The translations under genes and the position numbers were made by a program. The notes under the pieces are model-generated. The model saw only the letters and a list, made by a program, of their open reading frames with translations, was not told where the DNA came from and did not search any database. Positions 49,944 through 58,601 of a stretch of DNA of 64,000 bases are shown one piece after another (the first letter of the stretch is position 1; every line of letters starts with the position of its first letter). Source of the DNA: Halarchaeum rubridurum (GTDB lineage: Archaea; Halobacteriota; Halobacteria; Halobacteriales; Halobacteriaceae); assembly GCF_014647115.1 (NCBI RefSeq), contig NZ_BMOO01000002.1:1-64000 (forward strand). Reading direction: 5' to 3'.

Positions 49944-50201
49944 GACGGTCCGATACACGCGCGTCTATGCACATAAATCGTCGTATATGCGTCCTGATGG
50001 GACGACGATGGCGTATCGGCGGTCGCCCGCGGCCCCGCCGAGGCCGGTCATCCCCTCTGCCCGTCCTGGACACGTGCCGTCCGCGGCATCGCCGACCGAA
50101 CCGTAAGAACCGTTATGGATAGAACTATTTGGGTCGCGTCCGTACGCGAGGACAACAGCGGACCCACCAGCGCGGAGACGGTCGGCCGTTGTCCACAAAT
50201 C

Positions 50202-51644
50202 ATGTCACTTGCAACCAACGAGCGATACCGGATGTTCATCGGCGGCGAGCTCGTCGAATCGACGAGCGGGGAGTACCGCGAGACGATAGACCCCGCGACG
50301 GAGGAACCCATCGCGGAGTTCGCGGCCGGGACGAGCGAGGACGTCGACCGGGCGGTCGCGGCCGCCCGCGACGCCCTGCCCGAGTGGCAGGCGAAGACGC
50401 CCACGGAGCGCGGCGAGGTCGTCCAGCGACTCGCCGACGTCGTCCGCGAGAACGCCGAGAGCCTCGCGGAGGTCGAGACGCGCGACCAGGGTAAACCACT
50501 CTCCGACTCCCGCGGTGCCGTCGAAGGCCTCGCGCAGACCCTCGAGTACTACGCGGGCGCGGCGGGCAAACTTGAGGGGAAGAGCATCCCCACGGGCGGC
50601 GAGGAGGTCGACTTCACCGTTCGCGAGCCCTACGGCGTGAGCGCACAGATAATCCCGTGGAACGCCCCGCTCAACCTGATGGGACAGGGGACCGCGCCGG
50701 CGCTCGTCGCGGGTAACACCGTCGTCATCAAGCCCGCACCGACCACGCCGCTCTCCGCCGTCCACCTCGCGGAGCTCTTCGAGGACGCCGGCGTCCCCGA
50801 CGGCGTCGTCAACGTCGTCACCGGCGGGACGGAGCCGGGCGCGGCGCTCTCCGGCCACGAGGACGTCGACACCGTCTCCTTCACGGGGAGCGTCCAGACC
50901 GGCGCGGCCGTCATGGAGTCCGCCGCGGCCAACATTACGCCCGTCACGCTCGAACTCGGCGGGAAGAACCCCGCCGTCGTCCTCCCCGACGCGGACCTCG
51001 AGGAGGCCGCCGACGCCATCGCGCTCGGTATCTTCATGAACACCGGGCAGATATGCGCCGCCGCGGACCGCGCCATCGTCCACGAGGACGTCTACGACGA
51101 GTTCCTCGACCTCATCGTCGAACGCGCCGAGGCGTACGAACTCGGCGACGGCATCGACGACCCCGACATGGGCCCGCTCAACTACGAGGCGCACTTCGAG
51201 AAGGTGATGGACTACATCGACCTCGGCGTCGAGGAGGGCGCGACCATCGAGACCGGCGGCGAGGCCCTCGACCGCGAGGGCTACTTCGTCGAGCCCACGG
51301 TCTTCTCGGACGTCGAGACCGACATGCGAATCGCCCAGGAGGAGATATTCGGACCGGTGCTCTGCGTCATCCCGTTCTCGGAGCGCCGCGAGGCCATCGA
51401 CATCGCCAACGACGTCGAGATGGGCCTCACCGGCGGCGTCTTCTCGAACGACGTCCGCGCCGCGCTCAACACCGCCGAGCAGATAGAGGCGGGGAGCATC
51501 TACGTCAATCAGTGGTTCGGCGGCCCCATCGGCGCGCCCTTCGGCGGCTTCAAGAAGAGCGGTATCGGCCGCGAGATGGGGATGGAGGCCTTCGACTCCT
51601 ACCTCCAGACGAAGAACATCTGCGTCAACCTCACCGAGCGCTGA
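50202..51644 (+). CDS. Aldehyde dehydrogenase (succinate-semialdehyde/glycolaldehyde-type)
   Basis: A 480-residue NAD(P)-dependent enzyme. PWNAPLNLMG holds the oxyanion Asn, FTGSVQTGAAVM the cofactor loop, LELGGKNPAVVLPDADLEEA the Glu, and NTGQICAAADRAIV the nucleophile Cys; FGGFKKSGIGREMGMEAFDS is the C-terminal signature. It is a normal full-length enzyme. ATG 50202 (MSLATNERYRMFIGG) starts the family consensus; ATG 50115 in the same frame would add 29 residues. With the alcohol dehydrogenase read in the opposite direction from the same gap it would form an alcohol-to-acid pair. The 258-bp gap otherwise shows no gene. Confidence 0.93.
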   Translation: MSLATNERYRMFIGGELVESTSGEYRETIDPATEEPIAEFAAGTSEDVDRAVAAARDALPEWQAKTPTERGEVVQRLADVVRENAESLAEVETRDQGKPLSDSRGAVEGLAQTLEYYAGAAGKLEGKSIPTGGEEVDFTVREPYGVSAQIIPWNAPLNLMGQGTAPALVAGNTVVIKPAPTTPLSAVHLAELFEDAGVPDGVVNVVTGGTEPGAALSGHEDVDTVSFTGSVQTGAAVMESAAANITPVTLELGGKNPAVVLPDADLEEAADAIALGIFMNTGQICAAADRAIVHEDVYDEFLDLIVERAEAYELGDGIDDPDMGPLNYEAHFEKVMDYIDLGVEEGATIETGGEALDREGYFVEPTVFSDVETDMRIAQEEIFGPVLCVIPFSERREAIDIANDVEMGLTGGVFSNDVRAALNTAEQIEAGSIYVNQWFGGPIGAPFGGFKKSGIGREMGMEAFDSYLQTKNICVNLTER

Positions 51645-51774
51645 ACGCGGCTCGGCCGCCCGCTCGACCGTCGAACCGAACCGGACCGAACGAACCGGAC
51701 CGGACAGCACGTTTTCGCGCGCCACGACGCCGAGCGACGGCCGTCCGCGACGCGTCGATGCCGCGCGTCGCCGA

Positions 51775-52530
51775 TTACTGGTCCTGCAGGAACTCCGGCC
51801 ACTCCTCCGGCGGTTTGCTCAGGTAGTCCGGTCGTTCGTTCAGGCTGCCGCCGCCGTCGAGTTCGATGGCGGTTGCGTTGACGTACGCGGAGAGGTCGGA
51901 GACGAGAAAGAGGACGGTGTCGGCGACGTCCTCGGAGGTGACGCCGCGGTCCAGCGGGCCGTTCGGCGACCCGCCGGGACAGATGGCGTTCACGCGGACG
52001 TCCGGGCCGAGGTCGCGGGCGGTGTGCTTCGACAGCCCGATGACGCCCCACTTCGCCGCGGTGTAACTCGGGTTCCCGTGGACGGTGACGTTCGTCCCCG
52101 CCATCGAGGAGATGTTGACGATGCGGCCGTTCCCGTGCTCCAGCAGCTCCGCCGAGGCCGCCTTCGAGCAGTTGAACGGCCCGGAGAGGTTGAGCGAGAT
52201 ACCGCTCGCCCACTCGTCGTAGTCGAGTTCCGTGAAGTGGTCCGTACTGCTTCCGCCGGCGTTGTTGACGAGGATTTCGAGGCTCCCGAAGCGCTCGACC
52301 GTCGCCTCCACGAGCGCCTCCGCGGACGCCGGGTCGGTGACGTCGCACTCGACCACCTCGACGTCGATTCCGTCCGCGCGGAGCTCGTCCGCCGTCTCCT
52401 CCGCGAGCTCCACCTGTACGTCGGCGAGTACCACGTTGCTTCCGGCCTCGCCGAGTCGCGCGGCGATCTCGCGGCCGAACCCCTGCGCACCGCCGGTGAC
52501 GATAGCTGTCTCACCGTCGAGGTCTATCAT
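51775..52530 (-). CDS. Short-chain dehydrogenase/reductase, copy 2
   Basis: A 251-residue classical SDR: TGGAQGFGREIA, LADVQVELAEE, NNAGGSSTDHF, NISSMAGTN and YTAAKWGVIGLSKHT. An extension after GGGSLNERP (DYLSKPPEEWPEFLQDQ) closes the protein. The Asp after the second strand suggests NAD. A TATCTTTAAC box lies about 26 nt before ATG 52530. It lies between an aldehyde dehydrogenase and a GMC oxidoreductase, so a secondary alcohol of the same pathway is a likely substrate. It resembles the SDR at 40103 throughout, pointing to duplication. Confidence 0.92.
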   Translation of the reverse strand: MIDLDGETAIVTGGAQGFGREIAARLGEAGSNVVLADVQVELAEETADELRADGIDVEVVECDVTDPASAEALVEATVERFGSLEILVNNAGGSSTDHFTELDYDEWASGISLNLSGPFNCSKAASAELLEHGNGRIVNISSMAGTNVTVHGNPSYTAAKWGVIGLSKHTARDLGPDVRVNAICPGGSPNGPLDRGVTSEDVADTVLFLVSDLSAYVNATAIELDGGGSLNERPDYLSKPPEEWPEFLQDQ

Positions 52531-52665
52531 ACCTCGTCCTCTCGGCCGACGGGGTTAAAGATAACGAACGATTGCCTTGTTTCGCGCGTGGCGTGCCGTA
52601 CCGCGCCGACGCTCGTCCGTACGGCACGCGCGGCGGCGCCGTCGGGACTGCGGTGTCGCGTCGGT

Positions 52666-54207
52666 TCAGTCGTTCCGAACGAGGTCCGCGCCCTTCTCCG
52701 CGACGGCGATGGTGGGCGCGTTCGTGTTCCCGCTGGGGACGCGGGGCATCACGGAGGCGTCGATGACGCGGAGGCCGTCGATGCCGTGGAGTCGGAGGTC
52801 GTCGTCGACGACGGCCATCTCGTCGTCACCCATCTTGCACGTGCAGGTCGGGTGGTAGCCCGAGACGGCGTTGTTCCGGATGTACTCCGCGATCTCCTCG
52901 TCGCTCTGCGCGTCCTCGCCGGGGTAGAGTTCGCGTTCGCGGTACTCGGCGAGCGCGTCCGTCTCGCCGATACGGCGCGCGCGGCGGATGCCCGTGACGA
53001 AGTCGTCGACGTCTTTCTCGTCGAGCATGTACTGGGGGTCCATCACCGGGTCGTCGTGGGGGTCGGCGGACCGGAGCGTGACGCGCCCGCGGGCGCTCGG
53101 GCGCAGCGGCAGCACCATGATCGAGAACCCGGCCTGCGGGTCGTTCTCCGCGCCGGGCGCGAGCCCGTACTGGAGGTCGGGCGCGGGGAGGTCCGGGTCG
53201 GAGCGCTCGAAGGCACCGACCATCGAGCGGTCGTAGCGGGTGCCCCGCTCCTCGCCGTCCGCCGTCTCGATGGGCTCCGGGGCGGCCTCGATGGGTTTCG
53301 GGCTCTCGTAGACGACGGGGACCCGAAGGTGGTCCTGGAGGTTTCGCCCGACGCCCGGGAGGTCGTGGCGGACGTCGATGCCGTGCGCTTCGAGGTGGTC
53401 CGCGGGGCCGATACCCGAGAGCATCAGCAACTGGGGCGTCTGGAGCGCCCCCGCGGCGAGGAGGACCTCGCCGTCGTCCGCGACCTCCACGGTCTCCGTC
53501 GCGCCGTCCTGCTCGTAGGTCGCACCCGTCGCGCGGTCGCCGTCGAAGGTAAGTTCGGTGACGTGCGCGCCCGTCTCCACGTGGAGGTTCGGGCGGTCGA
53601 GGACGGGCTTGATGAACGCCGCCGCCGCGCTGTGGCGATGCCCGTTGTCCATCGTCGAGTGGTAGTAGCCGATACCCGACTGCTGTTCGCCGTTGAAGTC
53701 CCTGTTCACGTCGAGGCCCGCCTCCTCGCCGGCCTCGACGAGGGTCTCGCTGAACTCGTCCGGCGTCCCGCGCCAGACGCTCAGCGGCCCGTCGTCGCCG
53801 TGGTACGCCTCGTCGCCCTCGGCGTTCAGCGTCTCGGACCTCTTGAAGTAGTCGAGCATCGCGTCGTACCCCCATCCCTCGTTCCCGAGGTCCTCCCAGT
53901 TGTCGTAGTCGTAGGGGTGACCGCGGACGTACGCCATGCCGTTGATGACGCTCGACCCGCCGAGGGCCTTCCCGCGCGGCCAGTCGATGCGCCGGCCGTT
54001 GAGCCCGGGTTGGGGCTCGGTCTCGAACTCCCAGTCGAGGTCGGAGCCGAGCACGTCCCAGATGCGCGTGGGGTCCTTGACCATGTCGCGGTCCTCCGCC
54101 GGCTCCCCCGCCTCCAACAACAGCACGTCGACGTCCTCGTCTTCCGTCAGCCGGTGGGCGAGCACGCAGCCCGCGCTCCCACCGCCGACGATGAGGTAAT
54201 CGTACAT
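52666..54207 (-). CDS. GMC-family FAD alcohol oxidoreductase (choline dehydrogenase-like)
   Basis: A 513-residue flavoenzyme. YDYLIVGGGSAGCVLAHRL is the FAD-binding start; GKALGGSSVINGMAYVRGH and GALQTPQLLMLSGIGPADHL are GMC signatures 1 and 2. The active-site His lies in SGYHPTCTCKMG and the second residue is Asn in GNTNAPTIAVAEKGADLV, as in choline dehydrogenase-like and polyethylene-glycol dehydrogenase-like members. ATG 54207 is chosen because it begins exactly at the FAD strand; 54225 is an alternative. The promoter is in the AT-rich 54215-54260 segment. Substrates may be long-chain or polyether alcohols; choline is possible but no betaine aldehyde pair is specifically marked. Confidence 0.92.
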   Translation of the reverse strand: MYDYLIVGGGSAGCVLAHRLTEDEDVDVLLLEAGEPAEDRDMVKDPTRIWDVLGSDLDWEFETEPQPGLNGRRIDWPRGKALGGSSVINGMAYVRGHPYDYDNWEDLGNEGWGYDAMLDYFKRSETLNAEGDEAYHGDDGPLSVWRGTPDEFSETLVEAGEEAGLDVNRDFNGEQQSGIGYYHSTMDNGHRHSAAAAFIKPVLDRPNLHVETGAHVTELTFDGDRATGATYEQDGATETVEVADDGEVLLAAGALQTPQLLMLSGIGPADHLEAHGIDVRHDLPGVGRNLQDHLRVPVVYESPKPIEAAPEPIETADGEERGTRYDRSMVGAFERSDPDLPAPDLQYGLAPGAENDPQAGFSIMVLPLRPSARGRVTLRSADPHDDPVMDPQYMLDEKDVDDFVTGIRRARRIGETDALAEYRERELYPGEDAQSDEEIAEYIRNNAVSGYHPTCTCKMGDDEMAVVDDDLRLHGIDGLRVIDASVMPRVPSGNTNAPTIAVAEKGADLVRND

Positions 54208-54306
54208 GATTAACGATACACTCATTCATCGAATGATACCAAATAATTTCCGGTTATTCTCGGCGGCGCGGACGCCCCCTCGCGTGCGCGCCGTGCCGTC
54301 GCGCTA

Positions 54307-54397
54307 CCCGCGGCGGTTCGCTGCCGCTCAGGCTCGCGCGGCTCACGGGTCACTTCGCTCCCCGTTCGCTCTGCCCGCGGCGGTTCGCTGCCGCTCA
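54307..54397. repeat. Pair of 24-bp direct repeats in the GMC/thioredoxin-reductase gap
   Basis: CCCGCGGCGGTTCGCTGCCG and four more bases (CTCA) occur at 54307-54330 and again, identical, at 54374-54397, 67 bp apart. They lie between the GMC gene promoter and the 3' end of the thioredoxin-reductase-like gene. No gene overlaps them. Haloarchaeal intergenic GC-rich repeats of this sort are often dispersed genome-wide. Confidence 0.85.
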
Positions 54398-54407
54398 CCG
54401 CCGCGCC

Positions 54408-55319
54408 CTACAGATACTCCTTCGCAGACTCGATGGCGGTGATGCCGTCGCCGACGCCCGCGCCGATTTCGAAGACGCTGTCCTGTCGGACGTCGCCGGC
54501 CGCGAAGATGCCCTCGACGCTCGACTCCATGTTCGGGCCGACGACGACGGCCCCCTCGTCGTCTAAGGCCACCGCACCGTCGAGGAAGCCCGTGTTCGGA
54601 ACGGAGCCGACGTTGATGTTCAACCCGCCGACGTCGAGCGTCTCCGCCTCGCCCTCGGCGTTCACGACCGCGAGCCCGTCCACGACGCCGTCGCTCCCCA
54701 GGACCTCCGTGACCTCGACGCCCGTTCGGACCGTGAGGCCGTCCGCGTCCGCGACCTCCTCGCGGAACGCCGCGTCGGCCGACAGTTCCTCATCGGGCGT
54801 GAGGAGGAGGACCTCGGAGCCGTACTCCGTGAGGAAGACGGCGTCGATGGCGGCGTGGTTCCCGCCGCCGACGACCGCGAGGCGCTCGCCCTGATAGAGC
54901 GGGCCGTCGCACGTCGCGCAGTGGAAGATGCCGCGCCCCTCGTACTCCTCCTCGCCGGGCACGCCGAGCGGCTCCGAGTGGCTCCCCGTCGCCACGATGA
55001 CCGTCTCCGCCTCGTGGGCCGCGCCGCCCGCGCGGACGACGTGGGGCTCGTCGCCCTCGCCGGGTTCGACGGCCTCGACGGCCTCCAGTTCGACGTCGAC
55101 CTCGTACTGTTCGACCTGCTCGACGAGCCGCGACCGGAGCTCCGTGCCCGCGACGCCGTCCGGGAACCCCGGGAAGGACTCGACCTCGTGTCGGTTCACC
55201 AGTTCGCCGCCGATGGACTCCGCCTCGAAGAACAGCGTGTCGAGCGCGGCCCGGCCGGCGTACGTGCCCGCGGCCAACCCGGCGGGTCCCGTCCCGATGA
55301 TGAGAACGTCGTGTACCAT
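54408..55319 (-). CDS. Thioredoxin reductase-like FAD disulfide oxidoreductase
   Basis: A 303-residue two-domain flavoprotein. VLIIGTGPAGLAAGTYAGRA binds FAD, VVGGGNHAAIDAVFL binds NAD(P)H, and the redox-active disulfide is C134-A-T-C137 in FHCATCDGPLY. GIFAAGDVRQDSVFEIGAGV is the C-terminal FAD motif. It should pass electrons from NAD(P)H to a thioredoxin or a direct protein partner. ATG 55319 follows an AGCTTTTTT box by about 30 nt. It is divergent from the UGSC module across 119 bp, so it could supply reducing power to it; general redox housekeeping is the alternative. Confidence 0.92.
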   Translation of the reverse strand: MVHDVLIIGTGPAGLAAGTYAGRAALDTLFFEAESIGGELVNRHEVESFPGFPDGVAGTELRSRLVEQVEQYEVDVELEAVEAVEPGEGDEPHVVRAGGAAHEAETVIVATGSHSEPLGVPGEEEYEGRGIFHCATCDGPLYQGERLAVVGGGNHAAIDAVFLTEYGSEVLLLTPDEELSADAAFREEVADADGLTVRTGVEVTEVLGSDGVVDGLAVVNAEGEAETLDVGGLNINVGSVPNTGFLDGAVALDDEGAVVVGPNMESSVEGIFAAGDVRQDSVFEIGAGVGDGITAIESAKEYL

Positions 55320-55438
55320 TGTCGCCACGCGCAGGTCCGCGAGAGAGCGCAAAAAAGCTTTCTACCGCCCCGATTCGTGCGATTCGCCCGCGCCGGCGCA
55401 AAGCCCAAGGCGGCCGGCGGAGTAGCCGGCACCGACAC

Positions 55439-56521
55439 ATGGCCCGAGACGACGCCGACGACGAGTCCATAGCGGCGGTTTCGCGTGACCTCTACCGGCA
55501 GGGGATGACCGACGGCCTCCCCGTGATCCCGCCGACGGAGGCGCGCGTCGCGGAGATGCTACGCGGCACCGACACGCCCGACGACGCGGTCATCGGCCGC
55601 CTCGGGAACGACGACAACCCCATCACGGTCGCGGGGCTGGCGTCGAACGCCGTGATGGCGGGCTGTCTGCCCACTCACATGCCGGTGCTGGAGGCCGGCG
55701 TCCGCGCGCTCGCCGACCCGGACTCGAACTCCATCCAGTTCTCCGTCAGCACGGGCGGGTGGGCGTACCAGTGGGTCGTCAACGGCCCCGTCCGCGACGA
55801 CGTCGGGATCGCCGGCGGGACGGGCGCGTACGGGCCGAACTACCGCGCGAACCGGGCCATCGCCCGGGCGCTCGGGATCGCCTACCGGAACACCGCGAAG
55901 ATCCACCCCGGCGAGAAGGACATGGGCGTCATGGGCAACCCCTTCAAGTTCAGCCTGCTCCTCGGGGAGCACGAGGAAGCGAGCCCGTGGGAGCCGTTCC
56001 ACGTCACGGCCGGTCACGACGAGGCGGACAGCACGATCTCGCTCGCCGGGCCGAACAGCTTCGTCCAGTGGGAGCCCGCGGCGCGCGAGGCCGCGGCCGT
56101 CCTCCGCGGGATGCTCGCCAACACGCCGCCGGCGATGGTCGGCGGCGAACAGCAGGGCGGGGACTTCGACCAGACGATCACGTACGTCCTCTGTCCCGAG
56201 AGCATCGACCTCCTCGCGGACGCCGGCCTCTCGAAGCGCGACGTCAAGCGGTACGTCGCGGACAACTCCGCGATCCCGGTCGACGAGTTCCAGAAGGGCG
56301 TCCTCTGGGAGGGCGCACTGGAGGGGTACCACGGCCGCGTCGAGAACGCTCAGGTCCCACAGATCCGGGGCCCCGAGTACGTCCGGGTCGTCGCCGGCGG
56401 CGGCCGTACTGGCCAGTACGACGCCGTTATCGGCCCCTCCATCGGCGGGCCGGTCACGGAGGGAGTCGACTACCCCGACGACTGGCCGGCGCTCGTCGAG
56501 GAGTACGGCGCCGCCGAGTGA
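55439..56521 (+). CDS. UGSC-associated protein A, function unknown
   Basis: A 360-residue soluble protein with no recognised catalytic family. It opens with a helical segment, then MTDGLPVIPPTEARVAEML (24-41), a conserved Cys76 in NAVMAGCLPTHMPVLEAG, DPDSNSIQFSVSTGGWAYQW, RALGIAYRNTAKIHPGEKDM and MGNPFKFS. The same landmarks appear in the gene at 57175, at the same residue numbers at the start, so the two are recent or strongly constrained duplicates, with divergence mainly in residues 235-330. The unknown protein is found beside UGSC-motif proteins here on both sides, so a common complex or pathway is likely. ATG 55439 is preceded by GGAG about 20 nt upstream; the promoter is not clear. Confidence 0.75.
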   Translation: MARDDADDESIAAVSRDLYRQGMTDGLPVIPPTEARVAEMLRGTDTPDDAVIGRLGNDDNPITVAGLASNAVMAGCLPTHMPVLEAGVRALADPDSNSIQFSVSTGGWAYQWVVNGPVRDDVGIAGGTGAYGPNYRANRAIARALGIAYRNTAKIHPGEKDMGVMGNPFKFSLLLGEHEEASPWEPFHVTAGHDEADSTISLAGPNSFVQWEPAAREAAAVLRGMLANTPPAMVGGEQQGGDFDQTITYVLCPESIDLLADAGLSKRDVKRYVADNSAIPVDEFQKGVLWEGALEGYHGRVENAQVPQIRGPEYVRVVAGGGRTGQYDAVIGPSIGGPVTEGVDYPDDWPALVEEYGAAE

Positions 56522-56585
56522 CGCCGCGGAATCATCATTATCTGTCACCAAAAACTATATGATCCGTGCGTATAGTACCCATACT

Positions 56586-57155
56586 ATGGGTCTCGTAACC
56601 CCCTCTTCGACGGGCAACGACACGGAACAAAAGCCCCTCACGCCGCGTGTCGACTCCCTCGACGGGAAGCACATCGGGCTGTACGACAACGGGAAGCCGG
56701 CGGCTGAACCCCTCCTCACCGCGGTACAGGAGATGCTCGCCGAGCGCTACCCGGACGCGACGTTCGAGTGGTACCACGTCGAGCACCTCAACCAGATCAA
56801 GAACGACGAGGAGCAGGCCGCGGTCACCGAGTGGGCCGAGGACGTCGACGTCGCCATCGGCGCCATCGGCGACTGTGGCTCCTGCACGAAGTTCCTCACG
56901 TGGGGCATCGAGTTCATCGAGGACGCCGGGACGCCCGGCGTCGGCCTCATCGACGAGGGCTTCGAGCTCGACTACCAGTCGAACGCCGTCGAGCGCGGCC
57001 GCCCGCTGCGCTACAAGAAGACCCCGGTCCGCTGCGAGACGACGGACCTCGAACGCGTCCGCGAGGAGGTCACCGACGAAGTCCTCGACGGCATCGTCGA
57101 CGAGCTCACCCGCCCCCTGAACGACAAGGAACGCGCCGACCCGGTCGCGCAGTAA
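56586..57155 (+). CDS. UGSC-motif family protein, cysteine form
   Basis: A 189-residue protein. The motif GDCGSCTKFLTWGIEFIEDA carries C97-G-S-C100, the position where bacterial UGSC-family (seleno)proteins have Sec-Gly-Ser-Cys; the codon here is TGT (56874-56876), not TGA, so no selenocysteine. The context of the motif, a Cys pair at the start of a helix followed by GTPGVGLID, resembles the substrate-reducing subunits of glycine-reductase-type selenoenzymes (GrdB family), although the protein is much shorter. The strand-helix opening (GKHIGLYDNGKPAAEPLL) is Rossmann-like. A CTATATG box (about 56554-56560) lies about 28 nt before ATG 56586. The enzyme reaction is unknown; thiol-dependent reduction is a reasoned guess. 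Confidence 0.78.
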   Translation: MGLVTPSSTGNDTEQKPLTPRVDSLDGKHIGLYDNGKPAAEPLLTAVQEMLAERYPDATFEWYHVEHLNQIKNDEEQAAVTEWAEDVDVAIGAIGDCGSCTKFLTWGIEFIEDAGTPGVGLIDEGFELDYQSNAVERGRPLRYKKTPVRCETTDLERVREEVTDEVLDGIVDELTRPLNDKERADPVAQ

Positions 57156-57174
57156 CCCCACCCCGAGATATCTC

Positions 57175-58257
57175 ATGTCCCAGCAATCACCAGACGAGCA
57201 GTCGCTAGCGGAGATCAACCAATCGCTGTACGAGGACGGCCTGACGGACGGCCTCCCCGTGATCCCGCCGACGGACGAGCGGGTCGACGAGATGCTGCGC
57301 GGCACCGACAAGCCCCGCGACCACGTCCTCGGCGACCTCGGCAACAACGAGAACGTCATCACGGTCGAACAGCTCGCGTCGAACGCCGTGATGGCGGGCT
57401 GTCTCCCGACCTACATGCCGGTACTGGAGGCCGGCATCCGCGCGCTCGCCGACCCGGACTCGAACTCCATCCAGTTCTCCGTCAGCACCGGGTCGTGGGC
57501 GTACCAGTGGGTCGTCAACGGCCCCGTCCGCGAGGCGCTCGACATCGAGACGAGCTCCGGCGCGTTCGGCCCGAGCTTCCACGCGAACCAGACGATCCCC
57601 CGCGCGCTCGGGATCGCCTACCGGAACACCGCGAAGATCTACCCCGGCGAGAAGGACATGGGCGTCATGGGCAACCCCTTCAAGTTCAGCTTCCTCGCCG
57701 GCGAGAACCAGGACGCGAGCCCGTGGGAGCCCTATCACGTCACGAACGGCTACGACGAGGAGGACAGCACCATCTCGCTCTCCGGGCCGAACGGCTGGGT
57801 GCAGTGGTTCCCCGACGAGAACAACGCCGAGAACGTCCTGCGCAACATGATCGAGAACACGCCGACCTCGATGCGCGCGAGCTCCGGCGAGGACCTCAAC
57901 GCGACGATCACGCACTTCTTCAACCCCTACAACGCCGAGGAGCTGGAGAAGGAGGACCTGAGCAAGCAGGAGGTCAAGGAGTACCTCGTCGAGAACTCCT
58001 ATCGGACCCTGGACGGCTACGAGGAGCCCCGCGACGACACGGGGAAGGTTCCGCCCCGGCAGACCCAGCAGTACGCCGACACGGACGCCATCAACATCAT
58101 CGCCGTCGGCGGCCCGGGTCGCGTGAACGCCATCGCCGGCACCTCCATCGGCGGTCCCGTCACGAAGAAGATCGAGTTCCCCGACAACTGGGACGCGCTC
58201 CTCGACGAGTACGCGCTCGAAGAGAACTGGGTCCCGACCGAGGGCTTCTACGACTGA
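57175..58257 (+). CDS. UGSC-associated protein B, function unknown
   Basis: A 360-residue paralogue of the gene at 55439, placed 19 bp after the UGSC gene and probably co-transcribed with it. Conserved blocks: LTDGLPVIPPTDERVDEML (23-41), Cys76 in NAVMAGCLPTYMPVLEAG, DSNSIQFSVSTGSWAYQWVV, LGIAYRNTAKIYPGEKDM. The middle (about 235-330) differs from copy A: it has a DLNATITHFFNPYNAEELEK stretch and lacks the Cys of LCPESIDLL. The end IAGTSIGGPVTKKIEFPDNW matches copy A (IGPSIGGPVTEGVDYPDDW). The pair could form a heterodimer around UGSC. No secretion signal and no metal motif beyond the conserved Cys are seen. Confidence 0.75.
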   Translation: MSQQSPDEQSLAEINQSLYEDGLTDGLPVIPPTDERVDEMLRGTDKPRDHVLGDLGNNENVITVEQLASNAVMAGCLPTYMPVLEAGIRALADPDSNSIQFSVSTGSWAYQWVVNGPVREALDIETSSGAFGPSFHANQTIPRALGIAYRNTAKIYPGEKDMGVMGNPFKFSFLAGENQDASPWEPYHVTNGYDEEDSTISLSGPNGWVQWFPDENNAENVLRNMIENTPTSMRASSGEDLNATITHFFNPYNAEELEKEDLSKQEVKEYLVENSYRTLDGYEEPRDDTGKVPPRQTQQYADTDAINIIAVGGPGRVNAIAGTSIGGPVTKKIEFPDNWDALLDEYALEENWVPTEGFYD

Positions 58258-58340
58258 ACGCGCGCGTCGAGCGCCGGTCCCCGCGGCTTCGCGGGACCGC
58301 GACCAAACTGTTTTGAGCGCACGGGGCGTCGGTGACGAGC

Positions 58341-58592
58341 ATGCGCGCCACGACGGTCGAGTGTCCGCGGTGTGAGGCGACCCACGAGTTCTTCCTGCAG
58401 GACGAGGAGCGACACCTCCGCCAGTGTCCCGACTGCGACGGCTGGTTCGTCTTCGCGGAGACGCGGACGGGCGTCGAGCGGACCGCGCTCGACGACCCGG
58501 CGACGTGTCCGGTCGCGGACTGCGAGGAGCGCGTCGACGCGGACGACCTCCCGGCGCACATCGTCGCCACGCACGACGGGGCGCTCGACTGA
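58341..58592 (+). CDS. Small zinc-finger protein
   Basis: An 83-residue protein with a zinc ribbon (CPRCEATHEFFLQDE, later CPDCDGWFVF) and a second finger of Cys2His2 pattern (CPVADCEE, then LPAHIVATHDG). Such small zinc-finger proteins are frequent in haloarchaea; they act as adaptors or nucleic-acid binders and few have known roles. A TGTTTTGAG box lies about 28 nt before ATG 58341, so it is leaderless. It is convergent with the alcohol dehydrogenase, 9 bp apart. Confidence 0.8.
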   Translation: MRATTVECPRCEATHEFFLQDEERHLRQCPDCDGWFVFAETRTGVERTALDDPATCPVADCEERVDADDLPAHIVATHDGALD

Positions 58593-58601
58593 AACCGCGC
58601 C

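Noticed and set aside
49965-50198. 77-codon ORF on the minus strand in the gap between alcohol and aldehyde dehydrogenases
   Set aside because: Overlaps the promoter of the alcohol dehydrogenase and shows no family resemblance or conserved-looking pattern; long frames are expected in GC-rich DNA.
56874-56885. Possible selenocysteine in the UGSC gene
   Set aside because: Codons are TGT-GGC-TCC-TGC; there is no in-frame TGA.
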